DNA of 64,000 nt from Phorcysia thermohydrogeniphila (GTDB lineage Bacteria > Aquificota > Aquificia > Desulfurobacteriales > Desulfurobacteriaceae): NCBI RefSeq assembly GCF_004339575.1, contig NZ_SMFV01000001.1, positions 363,119-427,118 on the forward strand. Reading direction: 5' to 3'. The stretch's first letter is position 1; the number at the start of each line of letters is the position of its first letter. The notes below the pieces were generated by a model. It saw only the letters and a list, made by a program, of their open reading frames with translations, had not been told where the DNA came from and searched no databases. This document shows positions 20,720 through 27,976 of this stretch, in pieces. Position numbers and translations under genes: made by a program.

Positions 20720-22072
20720 TTAGCCGCTGCCCTTTGTTATAAGTTCAAAGGCCCTTGTAACGTCCCCTGCCCCCATTGAGAGGAAAACGTCTCCCTCCTG
20801 TAAAACTCCAGAGAGAATAGCACAGGCTTCCTCAAGGGAACCGCAGTAAACAGCACCACACTCCTTTGCAAGTCTTTCTGCTGTAATTCCCGGTATTGGT
20901 GTCTCACCTGCAGGGTAAATGTCACAGATGTAGAGGTTCTCTATCCCCTTTAGGACGTTAACAAACTCCCTCCAGAGAGAGCTCACCCTTGAGAACCTGT
21001 GGGGTTGAAAGAGAACAACGAGCCTCCTATCTGGGAAAGACCCTTTAAGAGCCCTAAAGGAGCTCTCTATCTCTACCGGATGGTGGGCGTAGTCATCAAT
21101 AAAGGTAACTCCGTTCACCGTCCCCTTTAGCTCCATCCTGCGGCTGGCGTTCCTGAAGAGCTCCAAGTACTCTGCCACCTCTTTAAAGGGAATCCCAACT
21201 TCAAGGGAAGTGGCAATTGCCGCAAGGGCGTTTAAGACGTTGTGTCTTCCCGGAACGTTTAACTTTACCCGTCCGAGCTCCTTACCCCTATAGAAAACGG
21301 TAAATATGGAGCCAAGACCTACAGGAGTAACAGCATTTGCGTAAAAGTCACTTTCAGAACTAAATCCGTAAACGAGCCTTCTCTTGTAAACCTTCGGCAG
21401 TATCTCCCTCACATTCGGACACTCGCCACAGAGGATAACTTTCCCGTGAAAGGAAACCCTGTTTGCAAAATCAAGAAAAGCCTCCTTAAGCTTCTCAAAG
21501 GAACCGTAGTAGTCCAGATGATCTGTATCTATGTTCGTAATTACCGAAATAGTCGGCGTAAGTTTTAGGAAGGTTCCGTCACTTTCGTCCGCCTCCGCAA
21601 CAAGCCACCTTCCATTTCCACTTTGGGCGTTGATTCCTCCAAGGAAAGAAAGCCTTCCTCCAACGATTATCGTTGGCTCTAAACCGGCCCTATACAGAAT
21701 AGTCGCTATCATAGAGCTGGTCGTCGTTTTTCCGTGAGTTCCGGCGACGGCAATACCCTCCTTAAACCTCATTATGTCAGAGAGAACGTCAGCCCTCGGA
21801 ATTACCGGAATGCCAAGCTTCTTAGCCTCAAGTATCTCAACGTTATCCTCTTTTACGGCAGAAGAGTGGATAACAACGTCAGCCCCGTGAACGTTTTCGG
21901 GTTTATGTCCTAAGAAAACCTTTATGCCTTTCTCTTTAAGCTTTTTTACCATAGAGCTCTCTTTTAGGTCTGAACCCTGAACGGCATACCCCCTCTCCTT
22001 TAGAATGAGGGCTATTCCGGACATTCCTATACCGCCTATACCAACTATGTGAATTCGGAAACTTTCCTTCAA
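20720..22072 (-). CDS. murC: UDP-N-acetylmuramate--L-alanine ligase
   Basis: 450 residues, typical for MurC. The N-terminal Rossmann part is HIVGIGGIGMSGIA, followed by VQGSDLKES. The ATP P-loop is AVAGTHGKTTTSSM. Further ligase motifs are EADESDGTFLKLTP, VITNIDTDHLDYYG and FIDDYAHHPVEI. It adds the first amino acid of the peptidoglycan stem. It lies 12 bp after the efflux adaptor gene, apparently in the same transcript. Confidence 0.97.
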   Translation of the reverse strand: MKESFRIHIVGIGGIGMSGIALILKERGYAVQGSDLKESSMVKKLKEKGIKVFLGHKPENVHGADVVIHSSAVKEDNVEILEAKKLGIPVIPRADVLSDIMRFKEGIAVAGTHGKTTTSSMIATILYRAGLEPTIIVGGRLSFLGGINAQSGNGRWLVAEADESDGTFLKLTPTISVITNIDTDHLDYYGSFEKLKEAFLDFANRVSFHGKVILCGECPNVREILPKVYKRRLVYGFSSESDFYANAVTPVGLGSIFTVFYRGKELGRVKLNVPGRHNVLNALAAIATSLEVGIPFKEVAEYLELFRNASRRMELKGTVNGVTFIDDYAHHPVEIESSFRALKGSFPDRRLVVLFQPHRFSRVSSLWREFVNVLKGIENLYICDIYPAGETPIPGITAERLAKECGAVYCGSLEEACAILSGVLQEGDVFLSMGAGDVTRAFELITKGSG

Positions 22073-22084
22073 AGCCCCTCCAAA

Positions 22085-23323
22085 CTACCTTTTCTCTACC
22101 CTTATAGCAACTGTATCGCCCTCTTTAAGGCCAGAAACTATCTCCGTAAACTGCTCATCGCTCCAGCCTACCTTTACAGGAACTTCCTTAACCTGCCTTC
22201 CCTCCACTTTATAGACGACATACTTTCCGTTCTTCCACTTGACGGCTGCGTTTGGAACAACAAGAACGCCCTTTTTAACTCCGGATATTATGGAGTTGTG
22301 GGTCGTCATTTCAGGGCGAAGGAGCTCTACGTTTTTAAAACCTCTTGCAACGACTATGTAGTAGACAACGTTGTTTTTCTTTTCAGGCTGAGGGTAAATT
22401 TCCTCTACCTTAGCACGAAAGACTCTATCCCTGTAAGTATCAACCGTAAAGACAACTTCCATACCTTTTTTAACTTTTCCAATTTCCGTTTCGTCAACGT
22501 ATATCCAGTTTTCAAGTTTCTCAGGGTCAAGGATTGTTACAAACTGAGGAGCGTTAAGGCCTGCAACAACAGTCTCCCCCTCCTGAGTGGAAACGAAGGA
22601 GATAATCCCACTCTTCGGAGCGTATATGAAGGAGTAGGAGTAGCGGATTTCTGCCTGCTTAAGGTTAGCCTCTGCTACAGAGAGCTCCGCTTTAAATTTC
22701 TTTTTTAGCTCTTCAAGGTCCCTCTTAGCTACTTCAACCTCAAGCTTTGCCTTCTTCAAAGCTTCTTGAGCCGACTTTAAATTACTCTCTGCCTGTCTAA
22801 ACTCAAACCTCGCCTGTTTTAGCTTCTGCTCGGTTGTGTAGCCGGCTTTAAAGAGCTCCTCCTGCCTCTCAAGCTCCCACTTTTTCAGCCTGTAGTTTTC
22901 TTCCTCTGCTCTAAGCTTAGCTTCTGCCGACCTTAGCTCCGCAAGGGCTGACTGGAGTTTTAACTCCTGAGCCTTTATCTTTTCAGGGTAGGTTCTCTTA
23001 ATCTCCTCAAGCCTCGCCTTTGCCTTTTTAAGCTCCTCCTTCAGCTCCCTGTTGTCTATAACGGCTATGAGGTCTCCCTTTTTAACGTAGTCGCCTACCT
23101 TAACATTCTCCTTAACAACCGTTCCAGAAATCCGTGCTCCCACCTTTATCTCAGCTCCAACCTGAGGCTTAATTATTCCGGTTGCGTCTATTACCCTCTT
23201 GACCTCCCCTCTCTTTACGGTAACGGTCTCTACCGGAACGATTTTTACCTCTTTTTTTGACTTAAAGTAGATAAAACCGACCGCCGCAAGGACTATTAAC
23301 AGAAATGCTAAAAACTTCTTCAC
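22085..23323 (-). CDS. Periplasmic efflux adaptor (MacA/HlyD type)
   Basis: 412 residues. An N-terminal membrane anchor (4-19, FLAFLLIVLAAVGFIYF) is followed by a split biotinyl-lipoyl domain (GARISGTVVKENVKVGDYVKKGDLIAVID), a long Lys/Glu-rich alpha-hairpin (about 100-225), the second lipoyl half (SYSFIYAPKSGIISFVSTQEGETV) and a beta-barrel region with YVDETEIGKVKKGMEVVF. It would bridge an inner-membrane pump to a TolC channel. It overlaps the TolC-like gene by 4 bp. No MacB or RND pump gene is adjacent, because murC follows. Confidence 0.88.
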   Translation of the reverse strand: MKKFLAFLLIVLAAVGFIYFKSKKEVKIVPVETVTVKRGEVKRVIDATGIIKPQVGAEIKVGARISGTVVKENVKVGDYVKKGDLIAVIDNRELKEELKKAKARLEEIKRTYPEKIKAQELKLQSALAELRSAEAKLRAEEENYRLKKWELERQEELFKAGYTTEQKLKQARFEFRQAESNLKSAQEALKKAKLEVEVAKRDLEELKKKFKAELSVAEANLKQAEIRYSYSFIYAPKSGIISFVSTQEGETVVAGLNAPQFVTILDPEKLENWIYVDETEIGKVKKGMEVVFTVDTYRDRVFRAKVEEIYPQPEKKNNVVYYIVVARGFKNVELLRPEMTTHNSIISGVKKGVLVVPNAAVKWKNGKYVVYKVEGRQVKEVPVKVGWSDEQFTEIVSGLKEGDTVAIRVEKR

Positions 23324-24576
23324 TTCCTACCTCCAAGGAGCTCTCCGGTTGCCTTCTGCAGCTGAAGCCAAGAAAGGTTTAGCTTCAGAAGGGCGTCAAT
23401 GTAGGACTCTTCCGCCTTCTTCAAGTTCTCATGGGCCTGAAGGAGAGCAACGATGTCGGAGACCCCGAGTTTATACTCGTTTAGAGCTCTCTCATAGGAC
23501 CTCCGAGAAAACTTTAAAAAGGCTTCTGAAGATTTTAATATCTCCCTACTTGCCTTGAGGGACTCTAAAGCGTTTAGAACTTCCGTTTTTACGCTGTTTT
23601 TTACCTTTTTGAGCTCTACCTCCTTGACAACAAGATCCTTTTCGGCCGCCATTGAGCGGAGGGAGGTTACGCCGCTGTCAAAGACAGGAAAGTTTAAGGA
23701 GAGGGAGAGGTCATAGCTATTTTCTCTCGGGAAGAAAGAGGTCCCAGAGCGGGAGTAGGAGGCCGAAAGGTTAACTGTAGGGGAGAGGGTCTTTTTCTGG
23801 AGCTCCACGCTTAGCTTGGCTACTTTTACCTCCTTTTCTGCCTTCTTCACTTCAGGTCTAAGGGTAAAGGCTTTTTTCAGGAGCTCCTCTTTTTCTGGAA
23901 CGGAGTAGTCTTTTTTCAGCTCAACTTCTGGAGTTTCACCTTCAGGAAGAGCGTAGTCCACGAGCTCGTTTAGAGAGTTAAAGGTCTGGATGTACTCCAT
24001 AAGGGCTTCGGAGAGGGAGCTCCTTGCACTTTCAACCTCAGACTCGGCCTTTAAAACGTCGGTTATGAGGACAAGCCCCTCTTTATACTTCTTCTCAGCT
24101 ACAGAGAGTATCTCCTGACTGTTCCTTAGAATTTTCTTCCTAAGCTCTATCTTTTCCTTCAGCGCTTTTAACTTAAAGAGAGCGGATATTCCTTCGTAGT
24201 ACAAGCTAAGCCTAACCACATTAAGGTTATCTTCACCTACCTTAACGAAATACCTATCAATCTTAAGCTGAACCTTTTTTCTGAGGTCAACAGGCGTAGC
24301 CGTTAATGAAAGGCCTAAGGTATACTGCTGTTCCCAAGACTTTGAAGTAAAGGTTTGATTGGGGTAAAACTCTGTAACGCCGGCAGAAAGAGAAAGGGTT
24401 GGGAAGAAAGAACGTAGGGTCGCCTTTGCAGAGAGCTTGCTCTTTTCAACTAAAGCCCTCTCGCTGACAAGGCCCAAAGCATTGCGGTCTATCAGCTCTT
24501 TTAGTTCATCTGTAGTAACGGCATAAGAACTCGTGGCGGTTAGAAGCGTTAAAATGAATGCAGCTATTTTTCTCAT
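23320..24576 (-). CDS. TolC-family outer membrane efflux protein
   Basis: 418 residues with a signal peptide (MRKIAAFILTLLTATSSYA). Two repeated OEP halves can be seen: YKEGLVLITDVLKAESEVESAR (near 160-185) and YKLGVSDIVALLQAHENLKKAEE (near 360-385). These are the typical Y-x-x-G-x-x-x-x-x-x-L-L-x-A motifs of TolC-type trimers. It forms the outer-membrane exit duct for the adaptor encoded next. The upstream gap to hypB holds no gene. Confidence 0.9.
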   Translation of the reverse strand: MRKIAAFILTLLTATSSYAVTTDELKELIDRNALGLVSERALVEKSKLSAKATLRSFFPTLSLSAGVTEFYPNQTFTSKSWEQQYTLGLSLTATPVDLRKKVQLKIDRYFVKVGEDNLNVVRLSLYYEGISALFKLKALKEKIELRKKILRNSQEILSVAEKKYKEGLVLITDVLKAESEVESARSSLSEALMEYIQTFNSLNELVDYALPEGETPEVELKKDYSVPEKEELLKKAFTLRPEVKKAEKEVKVAKLSVELQKKTLSPTVNLSASYSRSGTSFFPRENSYDLSLSLNFPVFDSGVTSLRSMAAEKDLVVKEVELKKVKNSVKTEVLNALESLKASREILKSSEAFLKFSRRSYERALNEYKLGVSDIVALLQAHENLKKAEESYIDALLKLNLSWLQLQKATGELLGGRK

Positions 24577-24653
24577 TCTTTCTCTCGTGAAATGATAGTG
24601 TAAAGGAAATTTTACAAACTTCCCTCTCCCTCCCCTTAAAGCAAATATCTTAA

Positions 24654-25379
24654 TTAGCCCTTTTTAAGTTCCCTAAGGTAGTTTAGCCACTCCTCCATTC
24701 CCTCTCCGGTTTTTGCCGAAAGGACAAATATCCTTAGATTAGGGTTAAGGGAGAGAGCCTCTTCCTTAACCTTCTCAACGTCAAAGTCAAAGTAAGGAAG
24801 AAGGTCTGCCTTTGTAATGATGAAAACATCTGAGGTTTTAAAAGCTTTTGGGTACTTTGCAGGCTTGTCTGGACCTTCAGGAACGGAAACGAGAACTACC
24901 CTTACGTGCTCCCCGAGGTAGAAGGAAGAAGGACACACCAAGTTGCCAACGTTCTCTATGAAGAGGATATCTGGAGCTCCTCCATCCATCTGCTTTTCAA
25001 GGGCGTGGAAACCCTTGTGGACAAGGGGAGCTTCAAGGTGACACGCCCCTCCTGTCGTAAGCTGAACGGCATAAGCTCCCTTAGCCCTTACCCTCTCAGC
25101 ATCCCTCTCTGTCTCTATGTCCCCTTCAAGAACCCCTATTTTAAACTCGCCCTTTAGAGCCTCTATGGTTTTCTCAAGGAGCGTAGTCTTACCCGAACCG
25201 GGAGAGCTGATAAGGTTTATAGCCAAAACGCCCTTTTCGTCAAAGTGCTTTCTGTTTACCTCAGCAACCCTCTCATTCTCGTCTAAAAGGCTTTTCTTCA
25301 CTTCTACAGTCTTCCTCGCTGAATCATCGGAAACAACCATAGTATTTCCGTGATTACCACAGCCACAAACGTCACACAT
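24654..25379 (-). CDS. hypB: Hydrogenase nickel incorporation GTPase HypB
   Basis: 241 residues. The N-terminal metal site is MCDVCGCGNHG, the P-loop is LISSPGSGKTTLL, and the Zn/Ni site lies around TTGGACHLEAPLVHKG. There are also the switch sequence LFIENVGNLVCP and the base-recognition motif ITKADLLPYF. HypB delivers Ni to hydrogenase large subunits with HypA. It is the last gene of the hya-hyp operon, 2 bp after a methyltransferase gene. Confidence 0.96.
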   Translation of the reverse strand: MCDVCGCGNHGNTMVVSDDSARKTVEVKKSLLDENERVAEVNRKHFDEKGVLAINLISSPGSGKTTLLEKTIEALKGEFKIGVLEGDIETERDAERVRAKGAYAVQLTTGGACHLEAPLVHKGFHALEKQMDGGAPDILFIENVGNLVCPSSFYLGEHVRVVLVSVPEGPDKPAKYPKAFKTSDVFIITKADLLPYFDFDVEKVKEEALSLNPNLRIFVLSAKTGEGMEEWLNYLRELKKG

Positions 25380-25381
25380 CG

Positions 25382-26080
25382 TTACACCTCCTCCTTTATA
25401 GCTATTAAGACGCTTGCAATTCCTCCCATAAACTCCTTGAGTTTAACAACGGTGAAACCAAATTTAAGGAGAACTTTTCTAAACTCCCTTGCAGTGTAAA
25501 AGTTCTCTATAGACTCAAACAGGTAGTTTATGGCTTCTGAGTAAGATGGCACTACTATGCCATTGAGCTTCATGAAAAACCTAAATATGAAATTATTGGC
25601 AACGGTACAGGCATCATCCCTCTCCAGTTTAAAGAAGTCAAGAATCGCCCAGACTCCCCCCTTTTTGATTACTCTCTTAGCCTCTTCAACTGTTAACAAA
25701 GGTTCTGGAGAATTTCTCACGCAAAAAGAAGAAAACAGAATGTCAACGCTTCTGTCCTTAATCGGGAAGAATCTGTTATCAGAACAAACACAAAAAACAT
25801 TTTGATTAGTGGCAAAATTTTCCTTAGCAAGCCCAAGAAGGGGCCTACTTATGTCGCAGTTAATTAGGACTGCACGGGGATTTTCTTTCAAGTAAAACTT
25901 CCCAACGTTTCCAGCTCCTGAACAACAATCCACAACAGTAACAGCATCTGGACGAAGAGCAACAGCTCCTTTCACTAAAGTCTTTCGCCACTTATCTATC
26001 TGTATTGGACTTGTAAGCCTGTTTATTACCTTTTCGTAGTAAATCGCGAAATCACTGTTAAAAATTTCCTTAACTTTCAT
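25382..26080 (-). CDS. SAM-dependent methyltransferase (UbiE/MenG-like)
   Basis: 232 residues of class I methyltransferase. Motif I is VVDCCSGAGNVGKFYL, the acidic end of strand 2 is INCDISRPLLGLA, the motif II region is NRFFPIKDRSVDILFSSFCVRN, and the post-motif part is EEAKRVIKKGGVWAILDFFK. The tail FTVVKLKEFMGGIASVLIAIK resembles the end of UbiE/MenG proteins (GGIASIHIG-type). A quinone-methylating role would fit an operon whose hydrogenase delivers electrons to quinones, but this is inference. It sits between hypA and hypB with gaps of 3 and 2 bp. Confidence 0.75.
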   Translation of the reverse strand: MKVKEIFNSDFAIYYEKVINRLTSPIQIDKWRKTLVKGAVALRPDAVTVVDCCSGAGNVGKFYLKENPRAVLINCDISRPLLGLAKENFATNQNVFCVCSDNRFFPIKDRSVDILFSSFCVRNSPEPLLTVEEAKRVIKKGGVWAILDFFKLERDDACTVANNFIFRFFMKLNGIVVPSYSEAINYLFESIENFYTAREFRKVLLKFGFTVVKLKEFMGGIASVLIAIKEEV

Positions 26081-26083
26081 TCT

Positions 26084-26434
26084 CTAAACCTCTAATTCAA
26101 CCTCCACCACCTCAAGCTCCTCCCCACTAATAAGGGCAAGATTTAAAGATTTGCAGGCTGGACACTCAGGAAAGTAGACAGAGTCCACTTCAAATTCTCT
26201 TCCACAATCTTTACACTTGTAAACTAAAGAAACTTCCTCCACCAGAAGCTCGGCATCTTTCACTTCTTTAAACTCCCCTTTAAGGGCATCAAAGGCAAAC
26301 TTAAAGGAATCAATAACAATACCTGAAAGTTTTCCAATTTTTACCTTAACTCTGGTTATTTTCTTCGCCTTTTCTCTTTCTGCAATTTCAGAAAGAGAAC
26401 GAAGAAGCCCCAAAGCAATTGAGGTTTCATGCAT
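26084..26434 (-). CDS. hypA: Hydrogenase maturation factor HypA
   Basis: 116 residues beginning MHETSIALGLL, where His2 and Glu3 bind nickel. The zinc ribbon CKDCGREF ... CPACKS is in the C-terminal half (near 72-93). It works with HypB in Ni insertion. It overlaps no gene, but is 2 bp from hypC and 3 bp from the methyltransferase. Confidence 0.96.
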   Translation of the reverse strand: MHETSIALGLLRSLSEIAEREKAKKITRVKVKIGKLSGIVIDSFKFAFDALKGEFKEVKDAELLVEEVSLVYKCKDCGREFEVDSVYFPECPACKSLNLALISGEELEVVEVELEV

Positions 26435-26436
26435 GC

Positions 26437-26676
26437 TTACTTTCCCTCTTTATCAAGTACCGTTATAATTTCGTCAAGAACCTTCCAGATCTCCTTAGCT
26501 TCCTTTTCGTCAATGACTTCTATAGCATTTCCGACGTGAACCATCACGTAGTCTCCAACCTTCACCTTATCCTCAGGTAAGAGCATTAGGCTAATGTTCC
26601 TTCTCACTCCTTTGGCTTCAGCAACAGCCATAGGATAGTCAATCTCCACAAGTTTCATAGGAACGCCTACACACAT
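26437..26676 (-). CDS. hypC: Hydrogenase maturation chaperone HypC
   Basis: 79 residues beginning MCVGVPMKLVEID, with the essential Cys2 that carries the Fe(CN)2CO group between HypD and the large subunit. VKVGDYVMVHVGNAIEVID is the conserved central block. It starts one base after the hyaD stop. HypD and HypE are not in this window. Confidence 0.96.
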   Translation of the reverse strand: MCVGVPMKLVEIDYPMAVAEAKGVRRNISLMLLPEDKVKVGDYVMVHVGNAIEVIDEKEAKEIWKVLDEIITVLDKEGK

Positions 26677-27213
26677 TCAAGCCTCCTCAGAAGGTTTCTT
26701 TTCCCACCAGAGGTTAAGGGTTTCAGGCTCTTCTTTCTCTTTCGGCTCTACTCCCCAAGCTCTTAGTATTTCAAGAACTAACCTTTCAACTTCAGGTATC
26801 TTTTCCTCCAGTTCGGGCGACAAGTTAGTTCCCGTTTCTATGGACTTGGGAATAACTCCAACCAACTTTATCTCCTTGGGACAACTTCCCTTTATCTCGT
26901 TCAAAAGTAAAACTTCCTGAAGGCCGAGCTGGTGGGGAGAGAGTTTTAAAGGTAATCTATCCAGAAAGAAATCTTCCTTCTCGTAGAGCTTTATGTCTCC
27001 CGGCTTTCCCTCTGCCCTTACTACGTCTATGATGAGGAGCTTATCAAGTTGGTCAATCTCTGGAGAAAGGAGAATTCCGGCAGTACCTCCGTCTATGAGG
27101 ATAACGTTGTCCGGAAATTCATACTTTGCTTGAAGGATATAGAGAAGCTTCACTCCAAAACCTTCGTCCCTAAGGAGAACGTTCCCTACTCCCATAACTC
27201 CTATCTTTTCCAC
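26677..27213 (-). CDS. hyaD: Hydrogenase maturation protease (HyaD/HybD type)
   Basis: 178 residues. The N-terminal MGVGNVLLRDEGFGV contains the Ni-sensing Glu/Asp motif. The second acidic ligand is in LIIDVVRAEGKPGD, and SPHQLGLQEVL carries the conserved His. It cleaves the C-terminal extension of the large subunit after nickel insertion. The HyaB in the same operon has such an extension, whereas the second hydrogenase encoded upstream does not. Confidence 0.93.
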   Translation of the reverse strand: MEKIGVMGVGNVLLRDEGFGVKLLYILQAKYEFPDNVILIDGGTAGILLSPEIDQLDKLLIIDVVRAEGKPGDIKLYEKEDFFLDRLPLKLSPHQLGLQEVLLLNEIKGSCPKEIKLVGVIPKSIETGTNLSPELEEKIPEVERLVLEILRAWGVEPKEKEEPETLNLWWEKKPSEEA

Positions 27214-27235
27214 CTAAGTTCCTCCTTAAAAATAT

Positions 27236-27257
27236 AAGGGGGAGAAACCTCCCCCTT
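27236..27257 (-). terminator. Hairpin with T-tail between hyaC and hyaD
   Basis: A 9-bp perfect stem (AAGGGGGAG / CTCCCCCTT) with a 4-base loop is followed on the minus strand by ATATTTTTAAGG. It resembles an intrinsic terminator placed inside the operon, just before the hyaD Shine-Dalgarno site. It would lower transcription of the maturation genes relative to the structural ones, or protect the hyaABC mRNA 3' end. Confidence 0.7.
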
Positions 27258-27285
27258 TAAAGTTCAAAGTTAAAGTTTACAAGGT

Positions 27286-27927
27286 TTACTTTTTGTGGAG
27301 AAACTTGTGACCGTCAAAGATTGAAGAAACAAGACCCTCTGGATTCCTGATGCTGTTCCAAACTACAATGTAGAGGTGAACGAGGATAAACCAAGCAAAG
27401 TACCAGTTGATAAGATGGTGTATGAACCTTGCCTCTTGCTGAGTTCCAAAGATAGAACCAAGTGAGCCAAAGAAATTGCTCTCAGGATAGAGAAGGTAAA
27501 GTCCTGTAATGGCCTGAATAACTGCGAGAATGATAGTGAAGAAGTAAGCAGTTCCTGCTAAAGCGTTGTGTCCAGCTCTCTCCTCATGTTCGTTTGTAAG
27601 GTATGCGTAGTAGAGGAGGGTAGAAAAGAGGTTCTTTACGTTTCTCCCGTTAATCGGAAGGAAGTCCGTAAGCCTTTCATACTTGTTTCCGAAGAACCAA
27701 AGGTAGAGCCTGAGGATTACCGCACAGGTAAAAATCATACCAGCTATGAAGTGTATCCACCTCATAGTAGCCATCGTGAACTGGTGGCTTCCTTCCATCC
27801 AAGTGTTTGTCCAAGGCCAGTTTATGTAAAGTCCCGTAACTATGAGGGTAAAAATTGACAGTGCAAAGGACCAGTGAAAGAGCCTGAGCAGTATGCTCCA
27901 GACGTACTTTTTCTCATAAACAGCCAT
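27286..27927 (-). CDS. hyaC: Ni/Fe hydrogenase b-type cytochrome subunit
   Basis: 213 residues with four predicted transmembrane helices (about 15-32, 53-72, 125-145 and 170-195). Candidate haem ligands include the His of LRLFHWSFALSI, the His of MRWIHFIAGM, and the His pair near HHLINWYFAWFILVHLY. It anchors the periplasmic HyaAB dimer and passes electrons to menaquinone. The ATG is preceded by GGGAGG. It lies between the two GC-rich hairpins described here. Confidence 0.93.
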   Translation of the reverse strand: MAVYEKKYVWSILLRLFHWSFALSIFTLIVTGLYINWPWTNTWMEGSHQFTMATMRWIHFIAGMIFTCAVILRLYLWFFGNKYERLTDFLPINGRNVKNLFSTLLYYAYLTNEHEERAGHNALAGTAYFFTIILAVIQAITGLYLLYPESNFFGSLGSIFGTQQEARFIHHLINWYFAWFILVHLYIVVWNSIRNPEGLVSSIFDGHKFLHKK

Positions 27928-27953
27928 TTTGTCCTCCCTACTATAGGCTTAAA

Positions 27954-27976
27954 AAGGGGGAGGCGCCGCTCCCCTT
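27954..27976 (-). terminator. Hairpin with T-tail overlapping the hyaB stop
   Basis: On the minus strand the hyaB stop codon TAA forms part of a GC-rich stem (AAGGGGAG / CTCCCCCTT, one bulged base, six-base loop), followed by TTTTTAAG. This is the second terminator-like hairpin within the hya operon. It could make HyaC less abundant than HyaAB, or block 3' exonucleases. Confidence 0.65.

Noticed and set aside
20711-20728. Shared terminator between gatB and murC
   Set aside because: Only a 5-bp stem (AGCGG/CCGCT) without a T-run on either side.
22049-22708. 219-residue plus-strand ORF opposite the efflux adaptor
   Set aside because: Overlaps the real adaptor and murC starts; no start signal or motif.
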